Positions 5,738 to 9,603 of a DNA stretch of 9,603 bases are shown here, piece by piece. The position numbers and the translations under genes are program-made. The DNA is from DAOSVX01 sp964440405 (GTDB lineage Bacteria > Bacillota_I > Bacilli_A > RF39 > UBA660). The notes under the pieces were generated by a model. That model did no database searches. It had not been told where the DNA came from and worked only from the letters and a program-made list of their open reading frames with translations. Where the stretch lies: the NCBI GenBank assembly GCA_964440405.1, contig CAYTSB010000034.1, forward strand, positions 1 to 9,603, in the 5' to 3' direction. Numbering within the stretch: the first letter of the stretch is position 1; every line of letters starts with the position of its first letter.

Positions 5738-7712
5738 TTTTTTCACCAATATTTTTGATCGTGAATCTAGCAAATCCAATATCACAATCATATAAATTTT
5801 CAATTAATTCAGCAATCTTTTTTTCAGTACTATTTTTAGTTAAACCAATTTCCAGTAAACAGCCTCCTGTTAAATATTTTTGATATATAGCCATTTGCCT
5901 TAAATCTTCCAAAATATTTTCTTTATAATCAAACATCGATCCAATACAGCAGTAACAATCCTTTTCTGTAACATTTTTATTAATACCAAAGATAGACTTA
6001 TCTAAAGCAATTAATTCTTTTAATACGGTTTTATCATTGCTTTCACTAATGACAAAATTTAATTTTGTTTCGGCAATAAATTCATTAACTTTAATATTAA
6101 TGTGTTTCAAAATATCTATTAAAAGTTTATTTTGTTTTAATCTGTCTTGTTCCAAAGAATTAGTGCCTTCTTTTAAGCCAGCCAATTCAATATTTAATAC
6201 TCCGTTTTTAATTACTTTTCTAATCTTTTGATTAAATTCTAATTTCTCGTCATCCAAAATATTATTTTGAAATAACAAATTGTAATTATCCTTGTTCTTA
6301 TTTCCTAAAATTTCAAAAACCGAAATCAATTCATTTTTTACTAACTCTAAAGTCTCATTCAATTCTAAATAAAAATTTTTTAAGTTTTTACTTTTTAAAC
6401 CAATTCTAGAAATGTTAATAACTGTTGAAGCAATAACCATTCTGCCAACCGATTGTTTTTCATCACTATTGATATTTTCAAATATTCTTTTGCCATTACC
6501 GAAGTATTCTATTTCATAGTATTTATCCTTATTATAAGAAGAGTTAATAAATGACAAAGCAATATTTTTATTTTTAGCAATTAATTTAGAAACTTTAGCA
6601 ATTAACCCCTGGTTATTTTTATTAGCAATCTTTACTATTACTGTTATATTTTCGAAGTAATTTAGATCTTCAACTATACTTAACAAACTATCAGTAATTA
6701 ATATTCCCTCATAAGTATTATTAGTTCCTAGCGAAATATTATATTTGGAATTCAACTCTTGATTTTGATTTAGAATTTCTAACAAGTTTCTCAAATTAGT
6801 AACTAATTCATCTTTAATAAATAACATAGTACTTTGATGAGCTTTTTCAAAAATATTCCTCATATTATTATTTAAAATAAATTGACTGTAGAAGTTAATA
6901 TCAAATTCTATTTTATTGATTTTATTAATATTTTCTTCCAATTTATTGTAGTTCAAACAGTTTTCATAACCACCCAAATTTAAATAGTTGATTATATTTT
7001 GTTTAAAAACTTCTTGATATCTTTTTAAAACAAACGGCACTAAAACAAAATCTATTCTATTAATTGAAATTTCACCATTGATTTCTTTTTTTACATCAAT
7101 AAGATGCTTAATAAGTTTAAAAAAATAATCATTATTTATATTTAAATTACTATATTTTAAATGAACTGACTGTAAAAATCCTAAAGCAAAGTAATCTAAA
7201 TCCTGAATATAAATATTGCCTTCTTCATGAAGTCTAATATATTTATTATCCAAAACATAAACCTTACTAAATTCTGAAGCAATGGTTTTACCATAATCCA
7301 TTAATGCTTTTAATGGTTTAATATTACTTTCATTATTATTAATGTTGGCAATCTTCTCAACAACTTTGACAAATTTATGCTCTTGCTTTATACCAAAAGC
7401 TTTTCTGGAAGCAGCTCTTTTTAAGCGGTACTCACTAAATGATTGATAAACTTTTAACTGTCCATTCTGTTTTAATTTATCTTCAATAATATCTTGAATA
7501 TCTTCAATATTTATTGTTTTTCTACCTTCATAGTTTTCTTCAATGTATTTTAAAACATTTTCATAAACTTTGTTAATATCCTTTTCGTTAAAATCTTCAC
7601 CAATACTATCAAAGGCACGCTTAATAGCAATGGCAATTTTTGTGCCATTAAAGCCCACTCTCTGTCCGCTTCTTTTAACTACTATTAATTCTTCCAATAA
7701 ATTTTTCTTCAT
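5727..7712 (-). CDS. Degenerate NrdD paralogue with ATP-cone, lacking catalytic residues (pseudoenzyme)
   Basis: 661 residues from the ATG at 7710-7712, chosen because GGGGAG lies 9 bases upstream. A GTG at 7754 overlaps the -10 element and an ATG at 7733 has no ribosome binding site. Residues about 9-100 form an ATP-cone (VVKRSGQRVGFN, then a TINIEDIQDIIE helix). The rest follows Clostridia-type NrdD landmark by landmark. EEGNIYIQDLDYFAL (163-177) stands for the H-I-H-D-L-D strand, but the next CCQ-type cysteines are LQS (180-182). YFGNGKR (403-409) stands for the M-G-C-R-T-R thiyl-radical loop, with Asn in place of Cys. GRMVIASTVINISRIGLK (423-440) and NGVLNIELAGLKE (503-515) match later barrel segments, and KNVTEKDCYCCIGS (579-592) the T-D-R-E-Y-Y-T-N-S loop. 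The chain ends at IGFARFTIKN, just where homologues enter the zinc finger and glycyl-radical domain. It therefore cannot do RNR chemistry. It is very rich in Asn/Lys/Ile and lower in GC than nrdD, consistent with fast divergence, yet 661 codons remain open. First gene of the operon and coupled to nrdG. A regulatory or dNTP-sensing role is inference. Confidence 0.8.
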   Translation of the reverse strand: MKKNLLEELIVVKRSGQRVGFNGTKIAIAIKRAFDSIGEDFNEKDINKVYENVLKYIEENYEGRKTINIEDIQDIIEDKLKQNGQLKVYQSFSEYRLKRAASRKAFGIKQEHKFVKVVEKIANINNNESNIKPLKALMDYGKTIASEFSKVYVLDNKYIRLHEEGNIYIQDLDYFALGFLQSVHLKYSNLNINNDYFFKLIKHLIDVKKEINGEISINRIDFVLVPFVLKRYQEVFKQNIINYLNLGGYENCLNYNKLEENINKINKIEFDINFYSQFILNNNMRNIFEKAHQSTMLFIKDELVTNLRNLLEILNQNQELNSKYNISLGTNNTYEGILITDSLLSIVEDLNYFENITVIVKIANKNNQGLIAKVSKLIAKNKNIALSFINSSYNKDKYYEIEYFGNGKRIFENINSDEKQSVGRMVIASTVINISRIGLKSKNLKNFYLELNETLELVKNELISVFEILGNKNKDNYNLLFQNNILDDEKLEFNQKIRKVIKNGVLNIELAGLKEGTNSLEQDRLKQNKLLIDILKHINIKVNEFIAETKLNFVISESNDKTVLKELIALDKSIFGINKNVTEKDCYCCIGSMFDYKENILEDLRQMAIYQKYLTGGCLLEIGLTKNSTEKKIAELIENLYDCDIGFARFTIKNIGEKNDS

Positions 7713-7752
7713 AACATATAGCTCCCCAACCATATTTTTGTACGCTATATTC

Positions 7753-7781
7753 ACTATATCAGACTACATTTAATTAATCAA
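7753..7781 (-). promoter_or_regulatory. Promoter of the anaerobic RNR operon
   Basis: On the minus strand -35 TTGATT (7776-7781), 17-base spacer, then -10 TATAGT (7753-7758) preceded by TGA, an extended -10. An A-rich tract (nine A at 7792-7800) sits just upstream and could act as an UP element. The start of transcription should fall near 7745, leaving a leader of about 33 bases that includes the GGGGAG ribosome binding site before the ATG at 7712. The element also rules out the GTG at 7754 as a start codon, because it lies inside the -10. Confidence 0.6.
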
Positions 7782-7800
7782 TATAAATTTGTTTTTTTTT

Positions 7801-7817
7801 ACACTTTTTAACACTTT
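7801..7817. repeat. Direct repeat of ACACTTT with 10-bp period upstream of the RNR promoter
   Basis: Plus strand ACACTTT at 7801-7807 and again at 7811-7817, starting 20 bp upstream of the -35 element. The 10-bp period places both on the same DNA face. The same heptamer forms each arm of the palindrome at 7933-7948. The heptamer also occurs by chance inside genes (for example near 267, 2594 and 4905), so the arrangement matters more than the word itself. Confidence 0.35.
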
Positions 7818-7932
7818 GAATTTTTTGACATTTATAAAACTTATATTTTTTATATAAAAAAACATTTGTCAAGAGCAAAGTAATAGCATGACTAATCCTT
7901 GTATTTACGAATAAAAATCAATGAAATTAAAA

Positions 7933-7948
7933 ACACTTTAAAAAGTGT
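7933..7948. promoter_or_regulatory. ACAC-N8-GTGT 16-bp palindrome: NrdR-box-like operator or weak terminator
   Basis: ACACTTTAAAAAGTGT on the plus strand. The length and the outer ACAC...GTGT match the general form of NrdR boxes (16 bp, ACAC/GTGT ends), and NrdR controls RNR genes in most bacteria. Against this, NrdR boxes usually come as tandem pairs spaced about 31-33 bp centre to centre, no second box is visible at that distance, and the site is about 150 bp upstream of the predicted -35. On the minus strand the element can also fold as a 7-8 bp hairpin followed by TTTTTAATTT, so it may instead end transcription of the Abi-like gene. With only two G/C pairs per arm it would be a weak terminator. 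Confidence 0.4.
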
Positions 7949-8027
7949 TATCAAATATTTTTTACAAAAATTTACTTTCAGCGAATTTAATCTTATGTTT
8001 TTTTATAAAAGATAAATATTATTTTAA

Positions 8028-8957
8028 CTATTTAAATTTAGTTAGTTCTCTAAAGTTGGTTGGAAAGCCCATTTGATCTAAAACTTTATCAATTTTAATA
8101 ATTTTTAATCTGCCTTCTAAGATACTAGTTTCATAAGCAAGTTCATTTATTAACAAAGTAAATTCTTCTTCTCGCAACATATATTTTAAAATAATGACTA
8201 AGCTAAACAAATCATTTTTACCATAAATATATTCGCCATCAGTTATTGGAATTTTCAAAAAATTATGATATTTAGTATCATTAATCACCTTCTGAGTATG
8301 ATGATTATAAAGAATATCTTCATGAGCGCAAAGATTACGATAATTAGCAAGAATTGGTAGATATGTTAATAAATCATCTACTCCAATCCCATAAATATTA
8401 GCTATGTCTAATTGATCACTGGCTTTTATAATTGTATATAATTCACTAACCAAACCAAAAGATAAAACCTTAACAACTACCCATGGTGGAATATAACCAT
8501 AATTATTAATATAGTGACTGCTTGCGGAATGTTGTGAGCCATTAACTCTGATTTGTCTTTTAATCTTTTTTAATAAATCATTAACTTGTCTCATTTTTTC
8601 ATAAGAAGTGTTAAAATTAGAATGTCTTAAATATTCTTTTTCACGATAACCATATTTTTTAGCAAGCTGATAAGAAAAAATGCTTTTCATGTTATTTTCA
8701 ATAATCAGTAAATTTTTAAACATTATATTTCTAATTTGACGATCAAAATTAAACATTGCATAAAGTTCTCTAAAAGTGGTTCCCGGAATGAATTGTCTGT
8801 CACTGGTTGACTTTAAGAAAAGATGACGATAGCCACTTATAAAAAAATAATTTTCTCGTAAAAGGATATCTTTTGTATATGATTCATCTTCGATTATAAG
8901 ACCTTTGCTTTTTAAAATAGTAATCTGTTCGTCTAGATTTTTAAAAGTTTTTGCCAT
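8028..8957 (-). CDS. Abi_2-family abortive infection protein (AbiD/AbiF-like, HEPN fold)
   Basis: 309 residues from the ATG at 8955-8957. An in-frame ATG at 8981 is rejected because it overlaps the -10 TATAAT, so it would lie upstream of the transcript start; the chosen ATG has AGGGAAG about 6 bases upstream. Family signs are ENYFFISGYRHLFL near residues 35-48, FDRQIRNIMFKNLLIIENNM (71-90), YIPPWVVVKVLSFGLVSELY (155-174), and ANYRNLCAHEDILYN (204-218). The last contains R-x4-H (Arg207, His212), the HEPN ribonuclease signature of Abi_2 proteins. Such proteins are phage-defence toxins that halt growth of infected cells, probably by cutting RNA. It is a lone gene with its own promoter and no obvious antitoxin partner in the window. 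It is cytoplasmic, with no signal or membrane segment. The link to the neighbouring RNR genes is positional only; Abi_2 genes are often horizontally acquired. Confidence 0.88.
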   Translation of the reverse strand: MAKTFKNLDEQITILKSKGLIIEDESYTKDILLRENYFFISGYRHLFLKSTSDRQFIPGTTFRELYAMFNFDRQIRNIMFKNLLIIENNMKSIFSYQLAKKYGYREKEYLRHSNFNTSYEKMRQVNDLLKKIKRQIRVNGSQHSASSHYINNYGYIPPWVVVKVLSFGLVSELYTIIKASDQLDIANIYGIGVDDLLTYLPILANYRNLCAHEDILYNHHTQKVINDTKYHNFLKIPITDGEYIYGKNDLFSLVIILKYMLREEEFTLLINELAYETSILEGRLKIIKIDKVLDQMGFPTNFRELTKFK

Positions 8958-8979
8958 ACCACACTTCCCTAATATAAAC

Positions 8980-8988
8980 ATTATAGCA
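8980..8988 (-). promoter_or_regulatory. Extended -10 promoter of the Abi-like gene
   Basis: TGC-TATAAT on the minus strand: a perfect -10 (8980-8985) with the TGn extension at 8986-8988. The -35 region 17 bases upstream is only a T-rich stretch, which is acceptable for extended -10 promoters. Transcription should start near 8973, about 16 bases before the ATG at 8957, just upstream of the AGGGAAG ribosome binding site. Confidence 0.6.
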
Positions 8989-9013
8989 TAAATTTCTATT
9001 TTAAAAATATAAA

Positions 9014-9603
9014 TTAATTATAATAATTAATGATTCCCTTTACTATAACTTCAGCTATTTTTTGTTGATAATCAGTTGTAACTAATTTACTTCTTTCACC
9101 AGGGTTAGAAAGAAAGCCGCATTCAATTAAAACACCAGGAGTTGTTAATTTTTCATACATATAGTTTGACTCAGGAATATATTTGATTTTTCGACTGCTT
9201 TTTAAATAATGATTAAAGGAATCTTGAAGTTCAACAGCAAGTTTATAATTGTTACTGAACTTTTGGTTATAAAAAATCTGGCCACCGTAATATTGACTTA
9301 AATGCAAATAATTTAAATGAATAGATAAGTAAAGATCAGAATTGATTTCATTAATAATTTTAATCCGATTATCAAAATCACTTTTTTTACGATACGAAGC
9401 ATTAGGTTTGCTTAAGTCATAATCACCGCTTCTTGTCAGAATTGTTGATGCTCCTTTTTCATTCAACTCTTTTTCCAAATATAAACTGATAGCTAAAACT
9501 AAATCTTTTTCATAAATGTTTTTATACATAGTTCCCGGATCTTTTCCACCGTGTCGTAGATACCTGTAAACACGGTAAAGGGTTTAAAAAAAGTTCCATT
9601 CAA
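9014..9603 (-). pseudogene. CwlD-like N-acetylmuramoyl-L-alanine amidase (Amidase_3), frameshifted and 5'-partial
   Basis: From the stop at 9014 the frame is open upstream past the first in-frame ATG (9527-9529) into HGGKDPGT (9530-9553), the conserved motif with the first zinc His. The ATG is therefore not the true start. Downstream come NIYEKDLVLAISLYL (second zinc ligand, Glu), DLYLSIHLNYL (third, His71 counted from the ATG) and PGVLIECGFLSN (catalytic Glu136). These are all hallmarks of amidases that cleave the MurNAc-L-Ala bond, and the C-terminus is complete (GIINYYN). Just before HGG the frame reads YRYLR and soon meets a stop (TAA). Another frame, open to the window edge, reads VFTGIYD. 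Joining the two as IYD-[PG]-HGG would restore the family motif. The simplest reading is a short deletion near 9551-9556, either a real inactivating mutation or an assembly error. The N-terminus and any membrane anchor lie outside the window. Confidence 0.7.

Larger units (their letters stand above)
7782..8027. other. AT-rich intergenic control region upstream of the RNR operon
   Basis: Together with the leader (7713-7781) this makes 315 bases without a gene between the Abi-like gene and the NrdD paralogue. No RNA gene or small open frame with a ribosome binding site is visible. It holds a 16-bp palindrome (7933-7948), two direct ACACTTT copies 10 bp apart (7801-7817), and a perfect TTGACA on the minus strand (7867-7872). 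No -10 lies at the right distance from that hexamer; the nearest TATAAG is 21 bases away. TTGACA also pairs with TGTCAA at 7825-7830 as a short inverted repeat. The length and repeat content suggest more regulation than a simple promoter. Confidence 0.5.

Noticed and set aside
5738..5803. 22-residue N-terminal extension of NrdG
   Set aside because: It overlaps the upstream coding sequence fully, does not resemble any NrdG N-terminus, and the downstream ATG at 5737 has a good ribosome binding site and the typical family start.
6037..6231. Open frame of 64 codons on the plus strand
   Set aside because: Antisense shadow of the NrdD-like gene; no start signal and no recognisable motif.
7570..7773. 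Open frame of 67 codons on the plus strand, crossing the RNR promoter
   Set aside because: Mostly antisense to the ATP-cone coding region; no ribosome binding site and no family resemblance.
7867..7872. Perfect TTGACA hexamer as a second RNR promoter
   Set aside because: No -10 hexamer sits 15-19 bases downstream; the nearest good match is 21 bases away. Kept only as a remark.
1438..9529. The two amidase pieces as halves of one gene split by insertion of the RNR block
   Set aside because: They overlap in the family alignment (both contain HGGxDPG, the E-K-D helix and the N/I-H-x-N motif) and differ in sequence, so they are separate paralogues.
9548..9576. 7-bp inverted repeat ACCGTGT/ACACGGT with a 15-base loop as a terminator
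   Set aside because: No T-run follows on either strand and the loop is long; it overlaps the broken amidase motif and is more likely incidental or linked to the rearrangement there.
1..9603. CRISPR array, tRNA, rRNA or insertion sequence
   Set aside because: No regularly spaced repeats, cloverleaf-like segments, transposase motifs or terminal inverted repeats were seen on either strand.

Overview
The window comes from a low-GC, apparently anaerobic bacterium of the Firmicutes/Bacilli-Mycoplasmatota sphere. An uncultured RF39- or RFN20-like gut lineage would fit, but that placement is inference from protein style rather than from a marker gene. All Trp codons in the long genes are TGG, so the Mycoplasma code (TGA = Trp) is not in use. 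All genes lie on the minus strand and are transcribed from high to low coordinates.

Region by region, in transcription order. (1) 9014-9603 holds a CwlD-like N-acetylmuramoyl-L-alanine amidase whose frame breaks next to the first zinc ligand; it runs off the window. (2) 8028-8957 is an Abi_2 (AbiD/AbiF-like) HEPN-type abortive-infection protein with its own extended -10 promoter. (3) 7713-8027 is an AT-rich control region with a good promoter (7753-7781), a 16-bp palindrome of the form ACAC-N8-GTGT, and extra ACACTTT copies. (4) 7712-1767 is a tight four-gene operon for anaerobic deoxynucleotide synthesis. It starts with a divergent, apparently catalytically dead NrdD paralogue, followed by the radical-SAM activase NrdG, a full NrdD with a glutaredoxin-like domain fused to its C-terminus, and a thioredoxin-reductase-like flavoprotein. 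(5) 1438-1734 is a second, different Amidase_3 gene that stops halfway through the fold. (6) 1-1179 carries two secreted or membrane-anchored TasA/camelysin-like proteins with their own promoter; the last one runs off the window.

The RNR genes read as a self-contained machine. NrdG installs the glycyl radical on NrdD. The flavoprotein probably feeds electrons to the CPNC disulfide domain that NrdD carries on its own tail. This suggests a dithiol-driven class III RNR rather than the formate-driven kind.

The most interesting element is the first gene of that operon (5727-7712). It keeps an ATP-cone and the NrdD barrel landmarks, but it has lost the thiyl-radical cysteine, the second active-site cysteine, and the whole zinc/glycyl-radical C-terminal domain. 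It is translationally coupled to nrdG. I propose that it is an allosteric or regulatory pseudoenzyme partner of the active RNR. The two amidase genes flanking the block are both damaged.
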